The position numbers were made by a program, and so were the translations under genes. Below are positions 24,105 through 31,605 of a stretch of 64,000 nt of DNA, piece after piece. The notes under the pieces were generated by a model. It was not told the DNA's origin. It was given only the letters and a program-made list of their open reading frames with translations, and searched no databases. Numbering within the stretch: the first letter of the stretch is position 1; the number at the start of each line of letters is the position of its first letter. The stretch comes from Cryobacterium luteum (GTDB lineage: Bacteria > Actinomycetota > Actinomycetes > Actinomycetales > Microbacteriaceae): assembly GCF_900110125.1 (NCBI RefSeq), contig NZ_FOCN01000001.1, forward strand, positions 310,001-374,000, in the 5' to 3' direction.

Positions 24105-25481
24105 TCAGGCTTTCACTGAATGTTGGGCAGCCCATGCGTTGTAGCCGCCGATGAGGTCGGTGACGTCCGAATGGCCAAGGCCCCGCAGTGCACTCGCGGC
24201 GACGCTCGAACGCCAGCCGCTGGCACAGTGGATGATCACGGGTCCGGCGGGCACTTCGGCGTGGCGCTGGCCCAGCTCGGCCAGAGGAATGCGCAGCGAG
24301 CCCGGGATCGCGCCCTGCTCGACCTCGCCGGGGTTGCGTACGTCGAGGATCGTTGCGGCGGTGTCCCGGCGCAGAGCCTCGAACTCCTCGAGCTCGACCC
24401 GCGCACCGACCTGCACCAGCGGGCCGAGGTCGGTGAACGCCTGCACCGGGTTTGTCAGATATCCGGCGACCCGGTCGAAGCCGATGCGGGCCAGCCGCAT
24501 TCCGGCCTCGGCTTCGCGGCCGGAGTTGGCGATGATCACGATGCTGTCGTCGTGCTGGATGACCATTCCGGCCGTCTCGGAGAAGCGTCCGTCCAATCCC
24601 ACGTTAATGGACCCGGCCAGGTGCCCGAGGGCGAAGTTCTCGGGGCTGCGGGTGTCGAGAACGCGGGCTCCGTTTTCAACGGATCTGCGAACATCCGTCA
24701 AGGTGAGCGGTGCCAGTTCACGGGTGGAACCGATGATTTCGTGCGCGCTGCGGTTGATCATCGCGTCGACGGCGAAATAGCCGGGGATTGCGGGCTGGCC
24801 GCTGCGGATCATTGTCACGAAATCGTCTTCACTCATCGGCTGCACGGACGCGTTCGTGAGGCGCTGGGTGCCGATGGTGGATTCGAGCTCGTCGGAGAGG
24901 TTCTTGCCACAGGCGGAACCGGCGCCGTGGGCGGGGAGAACACGCACCGCATCGGGCAAGGCGAGAAGGGTCGTGTGGATCGACGCGTACAGGGCGCGGG
25001 CCAGTTGGTCGGGATCGGCGCCGACGGATGCGGCCAGGTCGGGACGCCCCACGTCACCGATGAAGAGGGTATCGCCGGTGAGAACAGCATGGGGAACGGC
25101 GTCGCCGGCGTGTTCACGGACGACGATGCTGACGGACTCCCAGGTGTGCCCGGGGGTGTCGAGAATTTCCAGTTCCACTTCACCGAGCGAGATCTTCTCG
25201 CCATTGGCCAGGTGACGGATCTCGTACTCTGCCTCGGCGCGGGCGCCGTAGCCGATCCAGGCGCCAGTGGCTGCGGCCAGCTCGAGGTGACCGGCGACGA
25301 AGTCAGCGTGGAAATGCGTGTTGATCACGCCGACGATGGTCAGGTTGTTCGCTTGGGCGTCGGCGAGATAGTCGTCGATGTCGCGGCGGGGGTCCACGAC
25401 AACGGCTTGACCGCTCGTCGGATCGCCGACGAGGTACGAACCATGGGACAGGCAGTTGAGGTAGTACTGGGTCAAAATCAT
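24105..25481 (-). CDS. MBL-fold persulfide dioxygenase-like protein with two rhodanese domains
   Basis: A 458-aa protein built like CstB. The N-terminal metallo-beta-lactamase domain has NTHFHADFVAGH (residues 54-65) and TGDTLFIGDVGRPDL, as in ETHE1-type persulfide dioxygenases. The first rhodanese domain lacks its Cys (IIANSGREAE); the second has it (HCASGWRSS, Cys419). It would oxidise low-molecular-weight persulfides to sulfite or thiosulfate. The ATG at 25481 follows GGAGG. Operator copies 3 and 4 lie upstream, shared with the divergent thioredoxin. Confidence 0.88.
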   Translation of the reverse strand: MILTQYYLNCLSHGSYLVGDPTSGQAVVVDPRRDIDDYLADAQANNLTIVGVINTHFHADFVAGHLELAAATGAWIGYGARAEAEYEIRHLANGEKISLGEVELEILDTPGHTWESVSIVVREHAGDAVPHAVLTGDTLFIGDVGRPDLAASVGADPDQLARALYASIHTTLLALPDAVRVLPAHGAGSACGKNLSDELESTIGTQRLTNASVQPMSEDDFVTMIRSGQPAIPGYFAVDAMINRSAHEIIGSTRELAPLTLTDVRRSVENGARVLDTRSPENFALGHLAGSINVGLDGRFSETAGMVIQHDDSIVIIANSGREAEAGMRLARIGFDRVAGYLTNPVQAFTDLGPLVQVGARVELEEFEALRRDTAATILDVRNPGEVEQGAIPGSLRIPLAELGQRHAEVPAGPVIIHCASGWRSSVAASALRGLGHSDVTDLIGGYNAWAAQHSVKA

Positions 25482-25558
25482 CGTGGCCTCCAAAGATCGG
25501 GGCCCACCACGCCGACACGAGTTGGGCCGTGTAGTGGGTATGCGCCCCAGTCTCACAC

Positions 25559-25574
25559 ATACCCCGTATGGTAT
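25559..25574. promoter_or_regulatory. CsoR/CstR-like operator, copy 3
   Basis: ATACCCCGTATGGTAT is an imperfect copy of the palindrome, nearer the MBL-rhodanese gene and five bases from copy 4. Confidence 0.7.
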
Positions 25575-25579
25575 GCAAG

Positions 25580-25595
25580 ATACCCCTAAGGGTAT
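25580..25595. promoter_or_regulatory. CsoR/CstR-like operator, copy 4
   Basis: ATACCCCTAAGGGTAT overlaps a TATAGT -10 box (25593-25598) for the thioredoxin gene, so binding would block that promoter. Confidence 0.8.
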
Positions 25596-25606
25596 AGTCT
25601 ATGTGT

Positions 25607-25963
25607 ATGGCTACTACCGATCTCACCGAGACCACCTTCGACGCGACCATTGCCCAGAGTCCCATCGTGCTGGTTGATTTTTGGGCCGAGTGGTGCGGCC
25701 CGTGTCGCAGTTTCGCCCCGACATTCAGCGCGGCGTCTGAAAAACACCCCGCAATCACTTTCGGAAAAGTCGACACCGAAGCCGAACAAGGATTGGCCGC
25801 AGCCGCCGGCATCCGCTCCATCCCCACGCTGATGGCATTTCGGGACTCCGTGCTCGTCTTTTCCCAGCCAGGTGCCCTCAACGCGTCCAGCCTGGAAGAG
25901 CTCATTACCGGTGTCGAGAACCTCAACATGGACGACGTGCGCGCCAGCATCGCCGCCCGATAA
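25607..25963 (+). CDS. Thioredoxin
   Basis: A 118-aa thioredoxin with the canonical WCGPC site (Cys30-Cys33 in VLVDFWAEWCGPCRSFAP) and the cis-Pro loop IRSIPTLMAF. It reduces disulfides or persulfides in the cytoplasm and could feed electrons to CcdA. The start at 25607 sits about 9 bases after a TATAGT -10 box, so the mRNA is probably leaderless or nearly so; an ATG six bases earlier is possible. It diverges from the MBL-rhodanese gene. Confidence 0.9.
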   Translation: MATTDLTETTFDATIAQSPIVLVDFWAEWCGPCRSFAPTFSAASEKHPAITFGKVDTEAEQGLAAAAGIRSIPTLMAFRDSVLVFSQPGALNASSLEELITGVENLNMDDVRASIAAR

Positions 25964-26042
25964 ACCTCGCGCTCTGTGAGAAACCGCATGACCGCTTCAC
26001 AGCAGGGTCACATGAGCACGTCACTGCCCCCGCGTCAGTAGA

Positions 26043-26058
26043 ATACTCCCTGGGGTAT
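26043..26058. promoter_or_regulatory. CsoR/CstR-like operator, copy 5
   Basis: ATACTCCCTGGGGTAT lies 40 bases before the 54-aa Cys-rich gene and overlaps a TATAAT box (26056-26061). Confidence 0.75.
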
Positions 26059-26098
26059 AATTCTTTTAGTAGTTCACCTTATTGAATGGAGATCTAGT

Positions 26099-26263
26099 AT
26101 GTGTCGTTCCGTCACCTGCAAAGTGTGTCAAAAAACAACGTGGGCGGGCTGCGGTCAGCACGTTGATCAGGTCATGCGCGGTGTGCCACGCAACCAGCAA
26201 TGCGCCGGGCACGTGAAAGAAAAACCGACTAGCTCCTTCTGGTCCCGGCTACTCGGACGCTAA
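26099..26263 (+). CDS. 54-aa Cys/His-rich protein
   Basis: A short gene starting MCRSVTCKVCQKTTWAGCGQ and ending in a basic tail. Five cysteines and two histidines (TCKVC, GCGQHVDQV, CAGH) suggest a zinc- or copper-binding fold. GGAG lies 7 bases before the ATG, the promoter carries operator copy 5 and a hairpin follows the stop, so this is a complete monocistronic unit. Similar tiny proteins occur widely in actinobacteria without a known function. Confidence 0.75.
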   Translation: MCRSVTCKVCQKTTWAGCGQHVDQVMRGVPRNQQCAGHVKEKPTSSFWSRLLGR

Positions 26264-26281
26264 CGGCGGTACCCGCTCCTG

Positions 26282-26300
26282 CTGTCGAGGCTCGACAGCG
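26282..26300 (+). terminator. Hairpin after the 54-aa gene
   Basis: GCTGTCGA-GGC-TCGACAGC is a perfect 8-bp stem 18 bases beyond the stop. There is no clear U-tract. Confidence 0.55.
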
Positions 26301-26484
26301 CTGGCCAGACCGCCAACCGGACCACCGGCGCGGCTAACGGCTGACACGGCCGGGGGCGAGGACATCCTCGTTCCGCGGTCGGGTATATGCGCAGCCCTCA
26401 TGTCAGAAAGAGCGCCGCCGCGCGCTGCTCTGCACAGAATCAGCGACACAGCCCTCACCGTGCTCTCGCGGGCCAGAGCGCGTA

Positions 26485-26907
26485 TTAGTTGCTGCTGTTT
26501 TCTCCTTGGAGAGCGGCTAGCGCGGCGAGAAGACGTTCATTGGCTTGATTAGCAACGTTCTGTATCCCCGGGGAATTGCTGAGCTGGACCATGGTTTGTG
26601 GATTGATGGCTTGAACCGTGGTGGAAGTCGCTGACGGGCTTCGTCGGATCACGACGTTGCACGGAAGCAGCAAGCCCATGTCGGGCTCTGCAGTGAGTGC
26701 CTGTTCGGCGAGGGCGGGGTTGCAGGCGCCCAGGATCAGGTAGTCGCCCAGTGCCTGCGCGCTTTCGACGCCGAGTTTCGTTTCGAAGGTCGCGTGGACG
26801 TTGATTTCGGTAAGAACGCCGAATCCTTGGTTGGCAAGTTCTTCCCGCACCCTGGAGACGGCTTCTTCGTAGGGCAGCGAGACGGTGATGGTGTGCGCGT
26901 AGTCCAT
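26485..26907 (-). CDS. DUF302 family protein
   Basis: A 140-aa DUF302 protein: MDYAHTITVSLPYEEAVSRVREELANQGFGVLTEINV, then LGACNPALAEQALTAEPDMGLLLPCNVVIRR. The conserved Cys pair lies in GACNP and LPCNV. DUF302 proteins often sit in sulfur-oxidation and metal-resistance clusters; a ligand is not established. The ATG at 26907 has AGGAG upstream. It follows the multicopper oxidase by 46 bases and is likely in the same operon. Confidence 0.85.
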   Translation of the reverse strand: MDYAHTITVSLPYEEAVSRVREELANQGFGVLTEINVHATFETKLGVESAQALGDYLILGACNPALAEQALTAEPDMGLLLPCNVVIRRSPSATSTTVQAINPQTMVQLSNSPGIQNVANQANERLLAALAALQGENSSN

Positions 26908-26953
26908 TGATTTCTCCTGATTCATTTTTTCGAATTGATGGTTGCGGCTACTG

Positions 26954-28480
26954 TCAGTTTGCGGTGACAACTCCCATCATTCCGCTGTCTTCGTGGTCAA
27001 GAATGTGGCAGTGGTACACGGTACGTCCGCTAAAGTCGTCAAACGCGATACGTACTAGCACGGTACTGCGTGCCGGGATGTTCACGACGTCCTGCCACAT
27101 GATGGTTTCGACGGGCCGGCCTGACTGTTCAATGATCTGCATCGGCCACACGTGCAGGTGCACGGGGTGATCGAGCGGGCTGGTATTCGTCAGCAACCAG
27201 TCCTCCACACTGTCGAATTGCACGGTCGTGTCGACCCGGGTGGCATCGAATACCTGGCCGTTGATCGTGGCTGACATCATGCCCCGACCCACTCCTCCGC
27301 CCATGCCGCCATCCATGCCACTGCCCGTGTCCCCGCCCATGCCGCCGCCCATATCCCCGCCCATTCCCATCGCGAAGATCAACTCGCGTCGAGCGGTTAC
27401 GGTAGCCGTGCGAAGGTCACGCGGAACGGGCTGACCAGGTATGGCGGCGACTGTCGCGACATCGTCACCGGTCACGATAAAGGAGGCCAGTGCGACGTCG
27501 GCGGCGGCAGTGGAGCCTCCGCCTCCCATCATCATTCCGCCGGACATACCTCGGTCATAGGTGTGGGCACGCAGCACGGAGGTGCCGGCTGTGCCAGTGA
27601 CGAGAAGGTCGGCCCGGTTCCCCGGGGCCAGCACGACCTCGTCGACCTCGTGCGCGGCTTCGAACCGTCCGGAGTCGATTCCGAGAAGGGACAACTGCTG
27701 CCCGTCGAGGCGCAGCCGCAGATAGCGGGACACGCAGGCATTGACGATGCGCCATCGTTCCCGCTCACCAGGGCGGGAAGTCATGCTAGGGGTGAGTTGC
27801 CCGTTGACCAGAACGAGGTCTCCCTCGCGTCCGGACATTTTCTCCATCGCTGTGGCCGCTGAAATTGTTCCCGCGGAATCAAGGGTCATGTCGGAAATGA
27901 CGAGCACTCGTTCCCGGCTGGCCGGGATAGGGTCGGGGTCTTCGACAATGATGGCGCCATAGAGCCCACCGAATACCTGATCGGCCACGAAACCATGGTG
28001 GTGCGGGTGATACCAGTACACGCCCGGCGGGTGATTGGCGGGCAATTCGTACTGGTAATCAAAGGAGTCGCCGGCTTCGACGGTGACGAACATGTTGTCG
28101 CCGTTGTTCTCCGGCGAAACGTGAAGGCCGTGCACGTGCAGGTTGCTCGGATCGGCCAGACCATTACGAAGGCTGACGCTGAGGGTGTCTCCCGCTCGAA
28201 CGCGCAGTGTGGGGCCGGGCACGCCACCGTTGTAACTCAGCGCACGCACATCACGACCAGCAATGGTCACCTGTTGGGGGGAAGACTCGAGATCAACGGT
28301 GAGAGTGCCGCTGACGCTTCGTAGCTCCGGGGGTTCCACGAGGTCGCTCCCGGACGGTATAGCCCGTGACGTCGTCGAGGAGATCCGTTGGTTGACGAAG
28401 AAACCCGTTCCACCCACAGCTGTGCCTGCAATCCCCACCCCGCCGAGGATCAGGGCGCTACGGCGACTAAGGTCGGGCAC
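26954..28480 (-). CDS. Multicopper oxidase with Tat signal
   Basis: A 508-aa three-cupredoxin oxidase (CueO/SufI-like). It has a twin-arginine start (LSRRSALILGG) and all four copper motifs: HVHGLH (115-120), YHPHHHG (157-163), HPVHLH (438-443) and YHCHILDHEDSGMM (from 489). A Gly/Met-rich loop (around residues 365-400, with repeats such as MGGGMGGD) resembles the Met-rich copper-binding segment of CueO. It probably oxidises Cu(I) or phenolic/thiol substrates outside the membrane. It starts within the stop of the SHOCT gene. Confidence 0.92.
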   Translation of the reverse strand: MPDLSRRSALILGGVGIAGTAVGGTGFFVNQRISSTTSRAIPSGSDLVEPPELRSVSGTLTVDLESSPQQVTIAGRDVRALSYNGGVPGPTLRVRAGDTLSVSLRNGLADPSNLHVHGLHVSPENNGDNMFVTVEAGDSFDYQYELPANHPPGVYWYHPHHHGFVADQVFGGLYGAIIVEDPDPIPASRERVLVISDMTLDSAGTISAATAMEKMSGREGDLVLVNGQLTPSMTSRPGERERWRIVNACVSRYLRLRLDGQQLSLLGIDSGRFEAAHEVDEVVLAPGNRADLLVTGTAGTSVLRAHTYDRGMSGGMMMGGGGSTAAADVALASFIVTGDDVATVAAIPGQPVPRDLRTATVTARRELIFAMGMGGDMGGGMGGDTGSGMDGGMGGGVGRGMMSATINGQVFDATRVDTTVQFDSVEDWLLTNTSPLDHPVHLHVWPMQIIEQSGRPVETIMWQDVVNIPARSTVLVRIAFDDFSGRTVYHCHILDHEDSGMMGVVTAN

Positions 28481-28731
28481 TACCGGCCCTCCTCGAGCAC
28501 CCGCAGCTGATCACGCAACTGCTCCGCAGTGAGCTCCCCCCGAGCGAAACGCTCCTCAAGAATCCGCCTGGCACTGGCGGAATCAGCTTGCCTCGGAGCG
28601 GATCGCGTGTCATCGCTTGCGGATTTGTTCGACAAAAAACGAACAATGACATAAATAAGCACGGCGACACCGGCAATAGCTAGCAGGCCGAACCCCCAGG
28701 ACCATCCCATACTTCCGTTACCCCACATCAT
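28480..28731 (-). CDS. SHOCT-domain membrane protein
   Basis: An 83-aa protein starting MMWGNGSMGWSWGFG with one membrane helix (LLAIAGVAVLIYVIVRFL) and a C-terminal SHOCT motif (ARRILEERFARGELTAEQLRDQLRVLEE). Such proteins often lead copper or multicopper-oxidase operons. The ATG at 28731 has AGGAAG upstream. Operator copy 6 precedes it, so the SHOCT-oxidase-DUF302 operon appears to be regulated with the sulfur genes. Confidence 0.8.
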   Translation of the reverse strand: MMWGNGSMGWSWGFGLLAIAGVAVLIYVIVRFLSNKSASDDTRSAPRQADSASARRILEERFARGELTAEQLRDQLRVLEEGR

Positions 28732-28771
28732 CTGAGTTACTTCCTTTCGTTTACTGATCCGCATCTCCACC

Positions 28772-28787
28772 ATACCCCTAGAGGTAT
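28772..28787. promoter_or_regulatory. CsoR/CstR-like operator, copy 6
   Basis: ATACCCCTAGAGGTAT lies 41 bases upstream of the SHOCT gene start. It has one mismatch between the arms. Confidence 0.75.
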
Positions 28788-29085
28788 AAGTCGTGGCTGA
28801 GTAGATCGTCCACGCACGAGAAACGGCACGTAGCTCACACGCGACCCGCTGAAACTCACGCAATAAGAAGGCCAAAACGCGAGGCTTTGATGGCTTCGAA
28901 CTAGGCCCAGGGGTCGCGGGATATAGCGTGAAGGCATGACCAACGGGTGGAATCGGAAGGCCATTGCTGGCGCCAAGCTCGTCACCATCTTGACCCCGAT
29001 CGGGGGACGCCCGCCTGCCAAGCGATGACGCGCTCTGGCGATAGGTCACCGCCGAACCCTCAGCGGGAACGGCGATCAGCGAGCG
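28788..29085. other. Spacer without a recognised gene
   Basis: No frame here looks protein-like. The 28480 frame can be extended back to 29049, but the extension has no conserved features or ribosome-binding site. The left part should contain the promoter of the SHOCT operon. Confidence 0.5.
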
Positions 29086-29434
29086 CTAGAAAACCAGCAC
29101 CTTGTCCGCGGCGATGGTCCAGTCGGCCAGGGCATCCATGGTGAATCGCGCGGCACCCTCGATGGGCATGGCATCGGTGATTCCGCGGGCATCCATGCAC
29201 GTGCTGCAAGAGCGAACCTCACTACCTCGCCGGGTGATGGACAGGAGCCTCCGGTCCAGCTTGTAGTAACCTTCCGGTGTTTTTCTGCCCAGCCATCGCC
29301 GCCGTGACGCCGTCGCCCACCAGGAAGGCCTGTGTGGTGGCCTCGTCCCGTCTGGACAACGACTTCGCAAGTCGAACCGCGTTGTACGTGGCGTCCTGGC
29401 CGTAGGCGGCGCCGTTGATGATGAGGATGTTCAT
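29086..29434 (-). pseudogene. DsrE-family protein with a frameshift
   Basis: The first part (MNILIINGAAYGQDATYNAV... GVTAAMAGQK) lies in one frame and the rest (TPEGYYKLDRRLLSITRRG, VRSCSTCMDARGITDAM, AADKVLVF) in another. The switch falls at a run of five A on the minus strand (29280-29284); four would restore a normal 115-aa DsrE protein with its CSTC sulfur-carrying motif. The start overlaps the stop of the ArsR-rhodanese gene. It is a recent frameshift or a sequencing error. Confidence 0.8.
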
Positions 29435-30123
29435 CAGGCGGCCGCCTCGGCGGACACCGGCAGGCTCGCCAGTCGCCATTCCAGCATCCCCTCGTGCAAC
29501 CGGGTTGCCCGGTGGCCGCCCTGGCGCAGCACGCCGACGGCCTCGTAGGCAAGCACGCAATACGCGCCACGGCAGTAGGCGACAATCTCGCGGCCGAGCG
29601 GCAACTCACTGAGCCTGCCGCTGAGCTCCTCGAGCGGGATGGAGAGGGCTCCGGGGATATGCGCGGCCTGGTATTCCTGCCGCGGCCGGACATCCAGCAC
29701 TGTGACGGTCCCCGCCGTGACGCGGGCGAGAAGTTCCTCCCGCGTGATCTCCTCCTGCGCGTCGTCGCCTGACCCAGGTTCATCGAGTCCGAGGTAGGCG
29801 ATGCGCTTCGCTTCAACATCTGACAAGTAGGTCTGGGCGACCGCGCGAACTAGATCGTAGAGCCGGGCGACGTCATCCCCGGCAAGCTGGTAATGAATCC
29901 GGGTGCCCTCCCGGCGGGTGGTGACCAAACCGGCGCGCTTGAGGGTTTGCAGGTGAGCGGATGCGGTGGTCAGGCCTAGACCGGCCGCGTTCGCCAGCGA
30001 TTCCACTGTGCGTTCGCCCTGAGCCAGCAGGTCGATCAGTTCGAGGCGCTTGCCGCTGCCGAGTGCCTTGCCAACGCGCGCGAACTGCTCGAACAGCGCG
30101 GACTTCTTCTCACGATCACCCAT
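29434..30123 (-). CDS. ArsR-family regulator fused to rhodanese
   Basis: A 229-aa protein with an N-terminal ArsR winged helix (LFEQFARVGKALGSGKRLELIDLLAQGERTVESLANAAGLGLTTASAHLQTLKRAGLV) and a C-terminal rhodanese domain (VTVLDVRPRQEYQAAHIPGALSIPL, active loop VAYCRGAYCVLAYEA). The fusion suggests that repression responds to sulfane sulfur through the rhodanese Cys. The ATG at 30123 follows GGGAGGA. It diverges from the second MBL-rhodanese gene and likely controls that promoter. Confidence 0.9.
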   Translation of the reverse strand: MGDREKKSALFEQFARVGKALGSGKRLELIDLLAQGERTVESLANAAGLGLTTASAHLQTLKRAGLVTTRREGTRIHYQLAGDDVARLYDLVRAVAQTYLSDVEAKRIAYLGLDEPGSGDDAQEEITREELLARVTAGTVTVLDVRPRQEYQAAHIPGALSIPLEELSGRLSELPLGREIVAYCRGAYCVLAYEAVGVLRQGGHRATRLHEGMLEWRLASLPVSAEAAA

Positions 30124-30145
30124 GCGCTTCCTCCCGGTTCCTTTC

Positions 30146-30155
30146 ATACTAGTAT
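30146..30155. promoter_or_regulatory. Candidate ArsR operator
   Basis: ATACTAGTAT is a perfect palindrome, and a second half-site CTAGTAAT follows at 30160-30167. Both lie in the spacer between the ArsR-rhodanese gene and the divergent MBL-rhodanese gene. Confidence 0.5.
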
Positions 30156-30231
30156 CTTCTAGTAATCCATGGTTTTATGGAATATTGATCTTTCCCGTTT
30201 CTGGCGGGTCGTGCGACCTGAGGAGCGCCAC

Positions 30232-31605
30232 ATGGAAATGCTGCATCTTGTGCCCGTTATCGACGAGGGGCTGGGTAACTCCACTTACCTCCTGGACATT
30301 GGCCGGGGTAGGGCTCTGGTGGTGGACCCGGAACGGGACCTGCGCCAGGTACGTGCGGAGGCTCTGCGCCTGGGACTATCCATCGCGTACGCCGCGGAAA
30401 CACACCTGCACGCGGACTTCATCTCCGGCGTGCGCGAACTGGAAGAAACCGAACGCGCCACGGTACTTGCACCAGACGTGGGTCCGCGCGGATTCGCCCA
30501 CACCGTGCTCAACGACGGCGATAACCTGGACCTGGGTAATATCACCCTGCAGGCGCTGGCGACACCCGGCCACTCACCCGAACACCTCTCCTACCTGCTG
30601 CTCGACCACGGGCGCATCGCCGGCGTTTTCACCGGCGGGTCACTGATGGTCGGAACCGCCGGGCGCACAGACCTGGTCAGCCCGGAAATGACCGTTCCGC
30701 TGGCCCGAGCCCAGTACCACTCGCTGCACCGGCTGATGGAACTGCCCAACGACACCCCGGTCTGGCCCACCCACGGCGCCGGGTCGTTCTGCTCGGCCGC
30801 GGCCGGTGGCGAACGGATGACCACGATCGGCCGCGAACGGGCCACCAACCCGTTGCTCCAGGTCGCCGGTGAGGACGCCTTCGTTGATGCGCTGCTCGGT
30901 TCCCTCGGCACTTTCCCTGACTACTTCCTGCGCCTGGGCGAGGTCAACCGGCGGGGCCCAGTCGTTCTCGGAACCACTCCGCCGCTGCCGGCGCTGTCCG
31001 TCGACCGCGTGATGTCGTTGCGCGAGCAGGGCGCCCAGATCGTGGATGCTCGGCAGCCTGCGCACTTCGCGGCCGGGCACATCCCCGGTTCCCTGTCCAT
31101 CGCGCTGCGCCCGGTGTTCGCGACCTGGCTCGGCTGGCTGGCCGAGCCAGACCGGCTGGTCATTATCGTGCGGAATCCGGATCAGGATCCCGCGGACATC
31201 GTCTGGGCGGCCGCGCAGGTCGGCTTCGACACCCTCGCCGGCGAACTCGACGGCGGATTCCCTGCGTGGAAGAACTCCGCAGCAGCGGCCACGGGATCGC
31301 TGATCGAAGCCCGGAGCATGGTCTCCGGCGCTGAAGCCTCAGCCACCGTGCTCGACGTCCGCCAGGCCTCGGAGTACGCGGCAGGTCACGTCGCCGCCGC
31401 CTGGAACATCGAACTGGGCGACCTCGCCGGGCGCCTCGGCGAGGTCCCCACCGGACCCCTCGTCGTCATGTGCGGCCACAGCGAACGCGCCATGAGCGCG
31501 GCGAGCATCCTCGAGCGCGGCGGTCGAACCGCCGTCGCCGTGCTCAACGGCGGCGCCGCGGACTGGGCCCGTGAAGCTGGTCGCTCGCTGGAGACCGGAC
31601 GATGA
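30232..31605 (+). CDS. Second MBL-fold protein with two rhodanese domains
   Basis: A 457-aa paralogue of the protein at 24105-25481. The metal site is ETHLHADFISGV, followed by FTGGSLMVGTAGRTDL. The first rhodanese domain has no Cys in the active loop (IIVRNPDQDPAD); the second has it (VVMCGHSERAMS). The ATG at 30232 follows GAGGAG. It overlaps the MFS gene by ATGA. Two copies under two different regulators (CsoR-like and ArsR-rhodanese) suggest different signals or substrates. Confidence 0.88.
   Translation: MEMLHLVPVIDEGLGNSTYLLDIGRGRALVVDPERDLRQVRAEALRLGLSIAYAAETHLHADFISGVRELEETERATVLAPDVGPRGFAHTVLNDGDNLDLGNITLQALATPGHSPEHLSYLLLDHGRIAGVFTGGSLMVGTAGRTDLVSPEMTVPLARAQYHSLHRLMELPNDTPVWPTHGAGSFCSAAAGGERMTTIGRERATNPLLQVAGEDAFVDALLGSLGTFPDYFLRLGEVNRRGPVVLGTTPPLPALSVDRVMSLREQGAQIVDARQPAHFAAGHIPGSLSIALRPVFATWLGWLAEPDRLVIIVRNPDQDPADIVWAAAQVGFDTLAGELDGGFPAWKNSAAAATGSLIEARSMVSGAEASATVLDVRQASEYAAGHVAAAWNIELGDLAGRLGEVPTGPLVVMCGHSERAMSAASILERGGRTAVAVLNGGAADWAREAGRSLETGR

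Noticed and set aside
24120..25589. Long open frame on the plus strand opposite the MBL-rhodanese gene
   Set aside because: It is an antisense shadow of a GC-rich gene. The minus-strand frame has catalytic motifs and a ribosome-binding site.
27228..27434. Pro/Met-rich plus-strand peptide with repeated PMPP units
   Set aside because: It is the antisense of the Gly/Met-rich loop of the multicopper oxidase.
28732..29049. Longer N-terminus for the SHOCT protein
   Set aside because: The extension has no ribosome-binding site, spans operator copy 6 and has no conserved features.
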